From Azorinus chamasolen (lineage: Eukaryota; Mollusca; Bivalvia; Cardiida; Solecurtidae), in contig OY755241.1 in the NCBI GenBank assembly GCA_963576725.1, positions 74,995,001 through 75,059,000 of the forward strand: a stretch of DNA of 64,000 bases, written 5' to 3'. Positions 22,037-32,657 of this stretch are shown here, in pieces. The notes beneath the pieces were generated by a model, which saw nothing but the letters and a program-made list of their open reading frames with translations, ran no database searches and had not been told where the DNA came from. The translations under genes were made by a program, and so were the position numbers. The first letter of the stretch is position 1. The number at the start of each line of letters is the position of its first letter.

Positions 22037-22462
22037 GTTCCACGATGGCAAGAGAACGAGGTCTTGCTTTTGTGTTCGTCATCCATCAACACCTGCCAGT
22101 AACCTGATTTTAAGTCTTAACGAGGTAAAGAATTTCGCCTTGCCCAACAGTGCAAGAATATCATCTATGATAGGCAAGGGATATGAATTAGTTTTCGTCA
22201 CCTTATTCAATTTCCTAAAATCAACACAAAACCGTTTCGAGCCATCTTTCTTATCTACTATTACTACAGGGAATGACCACGGTGACCTACTTCTCTCAAT
22301 GATTTTTGCATCCAACATTTCATCAATTGCCTTATCAATAACCTTCCTATTGTTTAGCTGACTACGATATGGTTTTAACTTGATTGGAGGTGAATCACCT
22401 GTATCAATTTTCATACGAACTGTATCAGTGTGGCTTAGTTCAGCATCAGTTTTTGCAAACAA
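22037..22462 (-). pseudogene. Gypsy reverse transcriptase, N-terminal part, truncated
   Basis: The minus strand reads AIDEMLDAKIIERSRSPWSF, then VIVDKKDGSKRFCVDFRKLN and SYPLPIIDDIL, the standard start of a Ty3/Gypsy RT (fingers). After KAKFFTSL the frame shifts, and the adjacent frame supplies the expected SGYWQV and CHRGTF words. It ends abruptly at about 22037 where the antisense LINE segment begins. The YxDD catalytic motif, RNase H and integrase are all missing. Confidence 0.85.
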
Positions 22463-22537
22463 GTCCCGGTTCCGTGTTAAGAGTTCATTTACCTTTGACC
22501 TAAATTTTTCGGGAACATCGGCATCTTTGAAAGTTTC

Positions 22538-23317
22538 CTACCCAACATCACTACCTTGTTTACCTGTTGACTTACTTTTCATTGCTTCCTCTACAGACGA
22601 AATGGTACCTGAATTGACCGAATTTACCTGTGCAACAGGTGTGCCTCGTTTAATAGAAATGGTCTTGTTAGTGGTATTTACCAAGAGAATAGGAACTTTA
22701 TGATCATTAGTGAGATTAAATACAGAGTGAGTTATCAGTAACCCTGGTTCATCTTGAATTTGTGAACCATTAAACGGTGTTACTTCGTATGACTGATCTA
22801 CCGAAAGGTCAGGGTGTTTACGAACTTTACACAGCGAAATATGTGCTGTCTGTGGGGCAATGACCACTTTGTTTTTCAATCTAATCATAGATGCTACGTG
22901 GATATCGTCTACCAGAGGTATATATGTTCCATGAACTCTTACACAAGATAGATCATGGTACACACGTACGCCTCGTGATTGTAACCAGTCAAGACCCAGA
23001 ATAACATTACGATTTAGATTTCGGACAACATAAAACGTGTGGCTCATTATCAGACCCCCTAACGAGAACTTAATCTCCGCGATGCCATCTACAAATAGAG
23101 GCGTGTTACCTGCCGTAGACAAATTTAGATTATTTTTTCGCAGCTTCAGCTTGGTCGTTAACCCATCATATACTCTACGTTGTATCAAAGAAACCTCAGC
23201 ACCTGAATCAAGTAATGCCCTGTACTTCTGTTTTCCTAATTTTAGCAACAAAGAATTTGAATGCGAGTTTGCTGAATTTAAATAACCATTGGCATTAAGA
23301 GTATTCTTACTTCTCAC
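22538..23317 (-). pseudogene. Gypsy aspartic protease region
   Basis: A 259-codon frame. DSGAEVSLI at about residues 37-45 is the retropepsin active-site motif (D-S/T-G-A). VILGLDWLQ near residue 108 is the conserved C-terminal ILG block of clan AA proteases. The region between protease and RT is lineage-specific linker. It is continuous here, but overlapping or frame-shifted relative to gag and RT, as is common in pol of Gypsy elements or from damage. Confidence 0.85.
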
Positions 23318-23343
23318 ATCGTCTTCAACATGTGAGAAGGAAC

Positions 23344-24396
23344 CTAGTTTAAATGTTGAGTTGATTTCGACCCTGTGCGCTGACTTTGAGATGCCCTACA
23401 ATCTCTCGCTATGTGCCCTCTCAACCGGCACCTAAAACACACGATATCGCTTCGGCGCTTAGCCTCCAGAACATTGACCTGCATATGTTTCTTTCTCTGC
23501 CTACAATCTTTGATAATATGACCATATCTGTTGCAATAATTGCAGCGCATTTGAGGCCTCGTGTGATCGATTTCCATGGGCTCTTGGCCAGAAGCTCGAC
23601 CACTCGACGAACCCATTGCTGCCCAGTCCGCAGCTGAAAACGCCTACGCAGATTTTGGTCTGTGGTAGCAATAACGATGGCGTGTTGGAAATTATCTGGA
23701 TTATCTCTCATGACCTTCATTTTCAAGTGATCGTCGTTTAACCCGTCAACAAAATGCCCTACTAACTGTTGCTCTCTCACAACCTGTGGTTGCCCTACAA
23801 ATGCATCTTCTGCATACGAATTTAAACGTTCTGCATAACTAGTTTGCTCCGGTGGGGTTCGATTTAACGTGACATATTTTTCAATATTTTTTACCCAGTC
23901 TTTAAATTCCTCAGGGTTTGAACCATCAAAATAAAACCGAGTCTGCAATTTTCTCTTTTTGTGTTGCAATGTTTGCTCTCGAGGATCACCTCCCTTTAGA
24001 ATTTATAATCTTCACAACAGCAGGTGTTAAGTGCTTGTATGGCGGCCGTAAAACGTCGCCCCGTACTTCATTCTCAGTGTTGTTATACCTTCTGATCATT
24101 CGAGATCATGAATTTCAGTACTTCTTGTTCTGAAAATTGAATACCGCTTAACCCGGTGCTAGGGGGCGTGAGCAGTGTTGCACTTTCAATTACTGCTCAT
24201 GAACAGACTCGATAAAACCGAGTCTGCAATTTTCTCTTTTTGTGTTGTAATTTTTGCTCTCGAGGATCACCTCCCTTTAGAATTTAACAATATTTGCTAC
24301 CCCTTGTGCTCCCAAAGATGTTGTCATTGAAGTCATCTGAGTATTAATTGCGTTACATAGCTGTAACAAAACCTGTGCCGGATCAGCTTCCGCCAT
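23344..24396 (-). pseudogene. Gypsy gag with two CCHC zinc knuckles, interrupted
   Basis: The start is MAEADPAQVLLQLCNAINTQ at 24396, running 39 codons to a stop at 24277 where a 280-bp dispersed unit intervenes. Gag resumes near 23935 with FDGSNPEEFKDWVKNIEKY, a typical Gypsy capsid start, and runs to about 23650, where the frame shifts. The 3' end at 23616-23344 holds two CX2CX4HX4C knuckles, CNYCNRYGHIIKDC and CFRCRLRGHIARDC, which bind nucleic acid. It is non-functional as it stands. Confidence 0.82.
24010..24288 (+). repeat. LTR-like dispersed unit nested in gag (copy 1)
   Basis: The unit begins near AACAGCAGGTGTTAAGTGCT and contains TATGGCGGCCGTAAAACGTC, GGTGCTAGGGGGCGTGAGCA, a hairpin ACTCG-ATAAAAC-CGAGT and an end near GGATCACCTCCC. 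Other copies are 30214-30482 (+), 44487-44755 (-) and 34497-34690 (-, truncated). Two of these keep AATAAA just before the hairpin, as in U3-R-U5 of an LTR. The last 70 bp are repeated directly at 23936-24004, so the insertion has a tail duplication. Confidence 0.65.
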
Positions 24397-24564
24397 TTTG
24401 TCAAAAATATATGCTTGAAATACAAAGGAAAGAACACTTACGGTTTGATATCTTCAAGCTGTAGCGTCGTAGAGGTTTCGTCTCTCAGTACCCCAACACT
24501 GAAGTTCATAGACACAAAAAAAGTCAATTTGTGCCACATTGCTGGCCACGACAATTCCAATTCG

Positions 24565-24604
24565 AATCCTGGTCATTGGCACCAAAAATATCACCTCCCC
24601 TTTA
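24565..24604 (-). promoter_or_regulatory. Candidate primer-binding site of the Gypsy element
   Basis: Reading the minus strand inward from the 5' LTR, TGGTGCCAATGACC then AGGATTCGAA resembles the complement of a tRNA 3' end including part of the T loop. It starts about 18 nt inside the LTR edge, a longer spacing than usual, so the assignment is tentative. The tRNA identity was not determined. Confidence 0.4.
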
Positions 24605-24890
24605 TGTAACACAATAAGGGGAAGATGAATAAGCTACGATCGTATAGTGGTTTCTACATTTTACTAAACAACTCCGCGCCTCTCTCTATGCTCACTGTGC
24701 CTCTCTCATCTCCTCTCCCTCTCTCCTCTCTTCTCCGCCGTGCGGACTTCTGCTGCCCGTTTTATCTGAACCTGAGATCACGTGCCTCTTGCCAGCCCGT
24801 GGTCATAGGTTCCCCAGTAGTGCACGATATCGGCTAGTGATCAGGTAGCGTCCTCGTGACTACTGTTTGGCAGCAGGCCATCGTGTTACA
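24605..24890 (-). repeat. 5' LTR of the Gypsy element
   Basis: 286 bp, TGTAACACA...GTGTTACA, followed by the target duplication TAGG at 24891. It has the same length as the 3' LTR. The TCTCC/CTCTC-rich tract and GCGGACTTCTGCTGCCCG block are shared. Confidence 0.88.
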
Positions 24891-25347
24891 TAGGGTGGAG
24901 CATGTACACAACTGAACAAGTATATAGGTTGCAAGACACAAGTCCAGGTTCAGCTCACTCTTTTAGATTTCGTAATTCAAAACATCGTTGGATTCCAACA
25001 CCTTTAAGTAATGAACCATTAAATATGCCTTTGCAAACAGAGTAGATCCATATCAGGGTCTGCTCTGTTTGCTTGTGATATGACAGAGGACAGTTTCTTC
25101 TATATAAATTATAAACCAAAATTTTCAATTCTAAAAATAAAATTTCTGATGAGACGCTGCATTATGTGGTGTCTCATCTGGATCCAAACTGTTTGCATAG
25201 TTAATCACGTTTCACCCACAGGGGTTAGTTCACATCTGTGTACCCTAAATGGTGATATCGAGCTACTTTCGGTTTTAACGCTATCCCGGCAGACGGCACC
25301 TGTGTCACAAAATTAGCATGCTTTATTACGGGTCATTAATGAGACTA

Positions 25348-25425
25348 CCACAGGGGTAAGACCCGTTTGAGTCATTATATGTATATATAGAAAGCTATAT
25401 ACATGTACAGGTCTTGCCCCTGTGG
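25348..25425. repeat. CCACAGGGGTAAGACC hairpin
   Basis: CCACAGGGGTAAGACC at the left and GGTCTTGCCCCTGTGG at the right enclose a TATATGTATATATAG centre, a near-perfect 78-bp palindrome. It shares its arm with the 220-bp inverted repeat at 7958-8178. Confidence 0.75.
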
Positions 25426-26226
25426 TTTCACCCCTAGCATGCAAAGAGTTCAAGCACACTGAGCTGACCCTGATCAACTGATGTCAACTGCTAGATAGCA
25501 GTGTTGATAAATTGAGTCCGTTCAGTTTAACCCTTTCCTTCATACAAACGTGTTTTCAAGCATTTGCAAACAGTGTAGACCCAGATCACAACTTTCTGGA
25601 AGCGCAACACACCCGAAACATAATCAATTATGATTTATTTAGACAGTTTCGTACCATGTTGGTGTGCATATGTAGATGAAACTGTGTCAGGCTGTTGAGT
25701 TTTCCATTTTCTATGCGTTTTTCCTACTTTCTGGTCTAATCTAGTGCTAAACAGTTTAGATATTGACAAGACACCAAATAACTCGACATCTCGTCTGTGT
25801 CTAGATCTACTCTAACCTGTTTCAAAGGGCATAGTTCAACTGGAAAATGTAAACATAGCCTTTGCATATATAAATAAACAAGAATTACTATGGAGCATGT
25901 TGTTTGTTTCTTTCGTTGTGCTCTGTAGAATATTTTTTCCTATACTAACCAGTTTCAGATTGTATATTTCTCTTGCCCCTGTGTATTGTTTGTATTGTCG
26001 GATCAAGTGCAGTTCCATAGCTAACGATGTTTACACTGTCCGCGATGTTGGACGGGACTACTTCTTTCAACCGTGTTATCTCCGAGGTCTTATTTCGATA
26101 GAAATAGCCGATGTGTTCCGAGTGTATTCGCCCTATTCGCGATTCTCCGACCACTTCCGAGAAAGCTATTAAGTAAACAATGGAGGGATCGGGTGATCAT
26201 CGGCAAAACGCGGAAGAAGTTAACGG

Positions 26227-26418
26227 AAAAGGCCGATAATATTGTGTTGTAGAACAAACATTATCAGTATTGATGAAATCGGTTTATTTGTATCACAAGG
26301 GCATTTTTCGATATAAGTTCAAATTGGGAACCTTCATAATAATGATAGAGCATAACAAATACCAAGTTTTATGATATTATTGAAAATATGCGATCATTGT
26401 AGGGACTTCCTCTTTAAA
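26227..26418 (+). repeat. Dispersed repeat ending GTAGGGACTTCCTCTTTAAA
   Basis: Copy of 11507-11699. Upstream words (GAAATAGCCGATGTGTTCCGAG at 26101-26122) resemble 51705-51730, so the family probably extends further left. Confidence 0.5.
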
Positions 26419-26749
26419 CTCTTTGCCACCAGTGGTGAAACTGTGATTAACTCGGCGTCTAATCAGGGTCTAAACTGTTTGATGTAGCAGACGACAAATT
26501 ACAACTACATAACAGGACAGCGAAGGGATTAACAATTCGACAACAAAACAATAATTTGTGAATTGCAAACTGGACTGACCATGATAAAACCTCAGAACGT
26601 GGATCTTTACTAGAGAAATAGTTCTTTGTAATGCCACCTTTGAAATAAAGTTAAAATCCATTTCATAGATGACTGGTCTGTGGCTACATCTATTTCAGTA
26701 CACTTCTGCTATTTAATGGCTTATGTGTTTTGGCGTTTTTTTCTTACAG

Positions 26750-26966
26750 AAACAAACTGACATAATCATCGCTGAAGGTATACTGCTCGACATCCCAACT
26801 CTACATGTCAACACTATCGAAATAATCGGAACTGGAAAACTCGTCTTCAACCAAAGTCTCGACATCGAGATCAAGGTCAACGGGATATTAGTCAAGGACG
26901 ACGCGTCGCTAATTATAGGAAGTGAACTCTGTCGTCATAACGACAATGTCAGAATTGTACTACAAG
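26750..26966 (+). CDS. CEMIP: CEMIP/TMEM2-like gene, exon a (second half of G8 domain)
   Basis: The exon follows a TTTTTTTCTTACAG acceptor and ends CAAG|GTAGGC (phase 0 in, phase 1 out, 72 codons plus 1 nt). It encodes KQTDIIIAEGILLD, then VNTIEIIGTGKLVF, then VNGILVKDDASLIIGSELC. This is the strand-glycine pattern of the second half of a G8 domain, ending in the GS-LC block followed by IVLQG, where vertebrate CEMIP has FTIILYG. The G8 domain of this family is needed for hyaluronan handling. The preceding exon (signal peptide or anchor and first half of G8) was not found. CEMIP versus TMEM2 (CEMIP2) orthology cannot be decided from this part. Confidence 0.85.
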
Positions 26967-27068
26967 GTAGGCGGAGCTTTATATGATATTGTAGAAGCAG
27001 CCTGGACACAACCATAATGGTGGAGTTATCAGACACTTTACCTGATAGAAACGCATTTTGGCGCATTT

Positions 27069-27136
27069 GCAGACAGAGTGGACCTAGACCAGAAGGATAC
27101 ATTAGGAGCTATATGATCAGGGTCTGTCCCATTGGC
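27069..27136. repeat. Hairpin unit of the GCAAACAG palindrome family, in intron
   Basis: GCAGACAGAGTGGACCTAGA pairs with ATGATCAGGGTCTGTCCC. The copy has lost the exact GTTTGC end. Confidence 0.6.
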
Positions 27137-27344
27137 TTTTGAAATAACATATGTCTAATTCTACAGTTTCTACCATAACCTAAACTTCCACAGGTTATTA
27201 TAAAAAGGAATCTAATTGATACAGGCTACATAAATATTCTTTTGGTTTAAACCTTCTACATGTATATCTAGATAACACTAAGTAAAGTAAAGTACCTAGT
27301 TATAGTCTACTTTCAGTCCGAATGACCGTTCAGCCGACTGTACA

Positions 27345-27440
27345 TTTATCACACACATCAGCTTTGTGCGGGTCAAAGGCAATGCAAAAAGCTCCTACAG
27401 GAGCTTTCAGCATAACTTTAGACTTGCATTAATATGTGAA
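27345..27440. repeat. Tc1-type MITE core, diverged
   Basis: TCAAAGGCAATGCAAAAAGC ... GAGCTTTCAGCATAAC ... ACTTGCATTAA is the palindromic core of the 61417-61615 family. The ends are not recognisable. Confidence 0.45.
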
Positions 27441-27920
27441 CATTTTCCAGATTGGAAATCGGATAACTGGACCTTGTGTTTTCTCGAAGTAATTTGTATG
27501 GTCCCTTGAAGTTCAACTGTATATGGTTACATGATCTTGTTATGTGTTGGACCTTACTCCGCCATGAAAAAATAGTGTCTGCTAGAAATAACATATTGTA
27601 CTACCTTTACTACATTCGAATCGGTCACGTTTGACCGAATGCCAAACAGCTTGGGTCCTGGCGTGGATCAACTGTTTCCAAAATGTGTGTAATGTCGCGG
27701 TAAGGCGGAATGGCTGGCATTGCCATCGTCAACACGAATGCAATGCTGGCAAAGACTGCATTATGGGATTTTATAAAGTCCGATGTATGTCTATGGCACT
27801 ACACTTTTGTTCCATATTGAATACAGTGGCAAATGTGTCTATTAACCATTTCCCGTATATTAACGTCTTTTCACACCTTTGCAAACAGAACGCCTACTGT
27901 AGGAGCTGTCTGATCAAGGT

Positions 27921-29622
27921 CAATACAATACAATACAAACTTTATTTAAAGTCTGTGCATATATAACAATGTAACATTAGCTATGTATAACTATTTACCG
28001 ACATTAGGTCAGAGTAAAAATTCATGACGTACAAACAAACATAAGAACAATACAGACACATATACAATCAATTAAAATGATAGATCATATAAGATAAAAC
28101 ATAGTAACAAGCATAATAGTGCGACTGCTTAAGGAAGCATAATAGTGCGACTGCCTAAGGAGATTAAGAGCGATATCCCCATAAATGGTTTAAGAAGACT
28201 GATCAACAAAATTCATCACAGTACATGAAATCACATAAACAAGCTAAATTTTCTATTCCTGAATTGAGGGCTATGGTATAGCATGTATCAGAAAGCAACA
28301 AGCAGAAAAGATTCAAGCAGACAAAGCGACACACAGGAAACTAAAGTTGCAACGTGCAAGATAACAATAATGAAGCAGAAAAAGCGTCAAATAAAAGCGA
28401 TAAGCAAACAAAAGCACAAAAGAAAGCACAACTGCAGTGTAAGAGTTCTAAAATTTAATATGCACAGCGAGAACATCTGCATCTCTCTCCGTCCCATGAG
28501 CTAACCAGGCTCCGGAACTGGCCTAAACCAGTGATTTCTCTGAAATGCTGGGGAAAAGAGTTCCAATGCCTGGGTGCTGCAGATCGGAAAGAGCTGAGGC
28601 CATATCTTGAACTTCTTACCTGAAGGACTTCTGCTGTATTTGTATATCTAAAGGAGTAAGAATGAGATTTTATTTTAATCAAATCATGGAGATAAGATGG
28701 TGTATCTTTTTTTATTATTATTTTGAAGGTTTCTATTGCCAGTTTTGATTTTTGTAGCAAGCCATCATAGTCTGAATCATAAACATTATATATGAACCGT
28801 AAAGCTCTTTTCTGCAAACTTTCTATCTTTTGTGTATTTGTTTCTCCACAGAAATGCCAGGTTAATGGACAGAAGTTGAAATTTGAGAGAATAAAAGAAA
28901 TATATATATTGAGTTTACCTAATTTTGCAAATATATTTTCCAATACGTTTCAGCACATCTAATTGTCGTGAGGCCTTTTTGCATATATTTGAAACATGAG
29001 ATTCGAAATTTAGCCTAAAATCAAAAGTGACCCCAAGTAGATTTACTTCATCCTCACAAATTATTTCGTTTCCTGATAGATTAAAAGACACGTTACATTT
29101 CCGGGTTTTAGATCCTATAGCTATTGCCTGAAAATCTGGGTTTGCTTGCGTTCTGTTATTTGAAAACCAATTCATTAGAGAAAGGCTGTCCTGTTCCAGG
29201 GTTGATTTTACTTTGTTAAGATCATGATCTGCACAAGATAAGGTGTTATCATCCGCATAATTATACAATTTGCTGTCATTTACAAAATAAAAGATGTCAT
29301 TTAAAAATATATTCAAAAGTACCGGGCCTAGAATTGAGCCTTGAGGAACGCCTTTATATACTTCTTGAAAATCGCTTTTAAACTGCCCTATTTTAACACA
29401 CTGTTTCCTGTTGCTTAGATAGCTATGAATTAAAGTTAAAGAGTTTTCAGATAAACAGCGCTGTAAGTTTATGGAATTGTATAGATGTGATTTTACAGTT
29501 TCTGCCAAGGTAAACACAATCCTGCGTTCATCTGTCATTATAAAGTAAATACGTATAATAGTATTTCTTGTACATGGACATCGAACAGGCGACGGGTTAA
29601 ACCGCGGGGACAAAATTTTCAT
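27921..29622 (-). mobile_element. CR1/Jockey-type LINE, 5'-truncated, decayed
   Basis: On the minus strand two overlapping frames (29622-28915 and 28943-28455) give RT motif B GVPQGSILGP and motif C NYADDNTL. The thumb follows (EVNLLGVTFDFRLNFESHV) and then the C-terminal block KRALRFIYN ... PRHWNSFPQHF. A frameshift near 28930 separates them. The 3' end has AATAAAG and a (TTGTA)n simple repeat at 27921-27945, as CR1/Jockey elements have. The 5' end is lost within RT before motif A. It lies in the intron between exons a and b, antisense to the host gene, and is broken into a GCAAACAG hairpin copy. Confidence 0.85.
28106..28165 (+). repeat. Two-copy tandem duplication in LINE 3' region
   Basis: AAGCATAATAGTGCGACTGC is present twice with a spacing of about 26 bp inside the LINE 3' untranslated part. 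Confidence 0.7.
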
Positions 29623-29714
29623 ATTACGTCATTTTACATTGTTTCTGTAAAGACTTCTGATTGCAGAATTGCACAAACACTCAGCATAACCCTTATTCAT
29701 ATAAACATTTTCAG

Positions 29715-29884
29715 GAACCAGAACTGCCGACCGATCCACTCTGACCGGAGCCGGAGAGAAGTATATAGCCGTCACAGACCGTGGTACCCTGCACATATAT
29801 GGTGAGGACAAACTGGCCTGGACCAAGCTCACGGAGACAATACCACTGCAAGCGTACGCCAATGATAATGTATACTGGCATAAG
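29715..29884 (+). CDS. CEMIP: CEMIP/TMEM2-like gene, exon b
   Basis: Acceptor TTTTCAG and donor AAG|GTAATA; phase 1 in, phase 0 out, 170 nt. The first two bases complete a Gly codon with exon a. It encodes GEKYIAVTDRGTLHIYGED and LAWTKLTETI, which correspond to the KYI-V-GG-L-LHG and LSWT-L blocks that follow G8 in CEMIP. There is no stop or frameshift. The exon lies about 90 bp right of the LINE boundary, so the LINE insertion just missed it. Confidence 0.88.
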
Positions 29885-30213
29885 GTAATATACACGAATA
29901 ATGATGAGATTCAATTGTGAAATGTTATAAGATAAACTGTCAAGAGCCATTTGAACTGGTATCATATGGTGCATTTAATCATGTGTACAACCTTTAGGAA
30001 ACAGGACGTACTTGAACTGGTATTAGATAGTTATATGTGTATAGGTTTAGGAAATGTTTTGTATTTGAAGTTGTATAATATAAACATGATGCGTTTAACC
30101 ATATGTACAGGCTATAAAAATAAGGACCTATTTGAACTGGTATCATGCAAACATGGTGTGTTTAAATAGTGTACAGACTTTAGGAACAAAATACATAGTT
30201 TTCAGAATATATG

Positions 30214-30482
30214 TACTTCACAACAGCAGGTGTTAAATACTTGTGTGGCGGCCGTAAAAAGTCGCCCCGTACTTCATTCTCAGTGTTGGTATATTTTCTG
30301 GTCCTTCGGAATCATTAGTTTTGATGTTAATAGTTTTGAAAATTAAATACCGCTTAAGCCGGTGCTAGGGGGCGTGAGTAGTATTGTACTTTTAATTACT
30401 ACTCATGAACAGACTAAATAAAACCGAGTCTGCAATTTTCTCTTTTTGCATTTCTACTTTTGCTTTCGAAGGATCACCCTTT
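30214..30482 (+). repeat. LTR-like dispersed unit, copy 2
   Basis: Nearly colinear with 24010-24288, including GTGGCGGCCGTAAA, GGTGCTAGGGGGCGTGAGTA, AATAAAACCGAGTCTGC and TCTCTTTTTGCATT. The AATAAA 20-40 bp before the end fits a solo LTR. I see no coding region beside it. Confidence 0.6.
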
Positions 30483-30699
30483 TTCAGAATATTGTCTGGT
30501 AAATACACGCTTTAGGAAATAGGACGTATTTAAACTGGTATAACGTAAATATAAAATATACACACAGGCTTATGAAGAAGGCCCTATTTGAACTGGTATA
30601 AAACATGGTGCTTTTAATCAGGTGTAGAGTATCTCGTGCGTTTAACCACATGTATAGGCTTCAATCGTTTCCCTCACATAAACGTGTATTCACACATTT

Positions 30700-30763
30700 G
30701 CAGACAAATTAGACACTGATCAGGCGGTTTCTGTAGGAGTCGTCCTACCAATGCTCTGTTTGC
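30700..30763. repeat. Hairpin unit of the GCAAACAG palindrome family, in intron
   Basis: GCAGACAAATTAGACACTGA pairs loosely with GCTCTGTTTGC. The left MITE flank CGTTTCCCTCACATAAACGT is present. Confidence 0.6.
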
Positions 30764-30777
30764 CTATGACATAATTA

Positions 30778-32068
30778 TATCTCACCCATGTTTATATGGG
30801 GGAAACATATTGTTTTCGTGAGAGTCGTCTGTTTGTCTGTCTGTCCGTCTGTCCGTCAAACTTTTTTTCCGGACGATAACTTCAATATGCCTGATGCCAG
30901 TTGATTGAAACTTCATATATGGAAAGAGCATAATGAGAGGAAGTGTCATGCACAAGGTACATAACTCTGGCTTCACTAATATAGGAGTTATTGCCCTTTG
31001 TAAAAAAATTCACACTTTTTTGTCCGGACGATAACTTCTATATGGCTCATGCCATTGGATTGAAACTTCATATATGGAAAGATCATGACGAGAGAAAGTG
31101 TCATGCACAAGGTCCATAACTCTGGCTTCACTAATATTGGAGTTATTGCCCTTTGTAAAAAATATCACATTTGTTTGTCCGGACAATAACTTCAATATGC
31201 CTGATGCCAGCTGATTGAAACTTCATATATGGAAAGAGCATAATGAGAGGAAGTGTCATGCACAAGGTCCATAACTCTGGCTTCACTAATATGGGAGTTA
31301 TTCCCCTTTGTAAAAAAATTCACACTTTTTTGTCCGGAAGATAACTTCTGTATGGCTCATGCCATTGGACTGAAACTTCATATATGGAAAGATCATAACA
31401 AGATGAAGTGTCATGCACAAGGTCCATAACTCTGGCTTAACTAATATTGGAGTTATTGCCCTTTGTAAAAAAATCACAATTTTTTGTCGGGATGATAACT
31501 CCTATGTGACACATGCCATTGGAGTGAAACTTCATACATGAAAAGATCATGATAAGAGAAATTGTCATGCATAAGATTCTTAACTCGAGCTTCAATAAAT
31601 TTAGAGTTATTGCCCCTTGTACATTTGTTTAATGCTTTCTTGTCCGGACGATAACTCCTACATGGCTCTTGCCATCGTATTGAAACTTCATACATGGAAA
31701 GAGCATGATGAGAGAAAGTGTCGTGAACAAGGGCCATAACTATGGCTTCGCTTCAATACTTTGGGAGTTATTGCCCTTTGTTACATTTTTTGGCCGATCA
31801 ATAACTCCTGTTCGACTATTGCTATTGGAATGACATTTTATTTTTGGAAAGAGCATGATGTAAGTGTCATGCACAAGGGCCATAAATCTGGTATCAGTAT
31901 TTTTGGAGTTATTAGCTGTTATAATTTTCTTCTTGAAAAATGTGGTTTGGAAAGCGCATAATGAAGGGAAGTATCATTCATCAAGACCATAACATTTTTA
32001 GTGATTTCCCTTTACATATTATTTTTATTAGAGGGGAGACATCCGTTTTTGTGACAAAAACCTCTAGT
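30778..32068 (+). mobile_element. Pearl/Helentron-like element with about 155-bp tandem units, copy 2
   Basis: The 5' hairpin has degenerated (CTCACCCATGTTTATATGGG), then ACATATTG and a (GTCCGTCT)n tract at 30833-30857. TTGAAACTTCATATATGG recurs at 30907, 31061, 31217 and 31372, giving periods of 154-156 bp. Each unit has CATAACTCTGGCTT and GAGTTATTGCCCTTTG. The 3' end is the hairpin TTTTTGTGACAAAAA followed by CCTCTAGT at 32061-32068. Frames of 60-90 codons on the minus strand are by-products of the units, whose period is not a multiple of three. Confidence 0.8.
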
Positions 32069-32497
32069 ATAGACATGATTCTACAGTTTTTGTCTACCTG
32101 ATTCTACAGGTTTTGTCAAAGCAAACAATTCCCTTGAATATGTTTACATTATAAAAAATCACCTGATAAATATTCATCATCTTACATGGATACTGAACAG
32201 GGAAATGTTAAGCAATATGCCTGACAACACTTTTATCTAATTAATGTGCAGAATGATATTTGTCTTACATGACAAATGTTTCAATTAATGTTGACACCGT
32301 TACAAAAATCACTTAGCAAAGAAAATAAAACAATTTTCATTTATTTTTTAATTTTCTTCTATTTTTTGTCAAGACTTTAACGATAACAATGTTTGCTGAA
32401 AACTGGGTTATTTGTACTATAGTTTTTTATTAGATGCATAATATCATGTATTTGACTAATCGTACTTTACATTTGAAAATACACCTTTAATCGGCAG

Positions 32498-32657
32498 GTC
32501 TCCCCCAATCAGAATTATCGTCGCTGGTATAAAGGACTGTCCTTGTACATATTTGACTCCGCTCTCCAGATGAAATTTTACTATGTATATGGAATTATTA
32601 AGAGTAATTCCGCCGAGGAAATGGCCATAGTCAACGAGATGATTAACAAACTTGAAG
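32498..32657 (+). CDS. CEMIP: CEMIP/TMEM2-like gene, exon c (start of ILEI-like domain)
   Basis: Acceptor TCGGCAG, donor GAAG|GTATGG; phase 0 in, phase 1 out, 160 nt. It encodes RRWYKGLSLYIFDS ... SAEEMAIVNEMINKLEG. The pattern (a strand KGL-L-IFD, then a helix E-A--VNE-I--L) is the first half of the ILEI/PANDER-like domain of CEMIP and TMEM2. There the equivalent reads RGV-VHVIDP ... ESERLVQYLNAVPDG. An antisense frame of 82 codons across the exon is a shadow. Confidence 0.88.

Larger units (their letters stand above)
18117..24890 (-). mobile_element. Gypsy-type LTR retrotransposon with env-like gene, damaged
   Basis: Two directly repeated 286-bp LTRs (18117-18402 and 24605-24890) begin TGYAACACA and end GTGTTACA. 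They are flanked by the 4-bp duplication TAGG (18113-18116 and 24891-24894). Minus-strand order from 24605 down is gag start, gag, two CCHC knuckles, aspartic protease, RT start, then an env-like gene, then the 3' LTR. RT core to integrase is missing, and a plus-strand non-LTR RT segment occupies 20800-22036. A 280-bp dispersed unit interrupts gag. Env at the 3' end is the layout of errantivirus-like Gypsy elements. The copy is defective. Confidence 0.85.
24895..26749. other. Repeat mosaic upstream of the first recognised CEMIP-like exon
   Basis: It holds a shortened GCAAACAG hairpin (25033-25072), a GAGACGC palindrome (25144-25195), one arm of the 62602-62853 inverted repeat (25254-25325), the CCACAGGGGTAAGACC hairpin (25348-25425) and a left MITE end (25529-25588). 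The dispersed repeat of 11507 recurs at 26227-26418. The missing first half of the G8 domain must be upstream of 26750. I could not identify its exon here. Confidence 0.5.

Noticed and set aside
20838..22361. A single intact 507-codon gene
   Set aside because: Only the first about 400 codons are LINE reverse transcriptase. The remainder is the antisense of the Gypsy RT region, and the LINE part is truncated at both ends.
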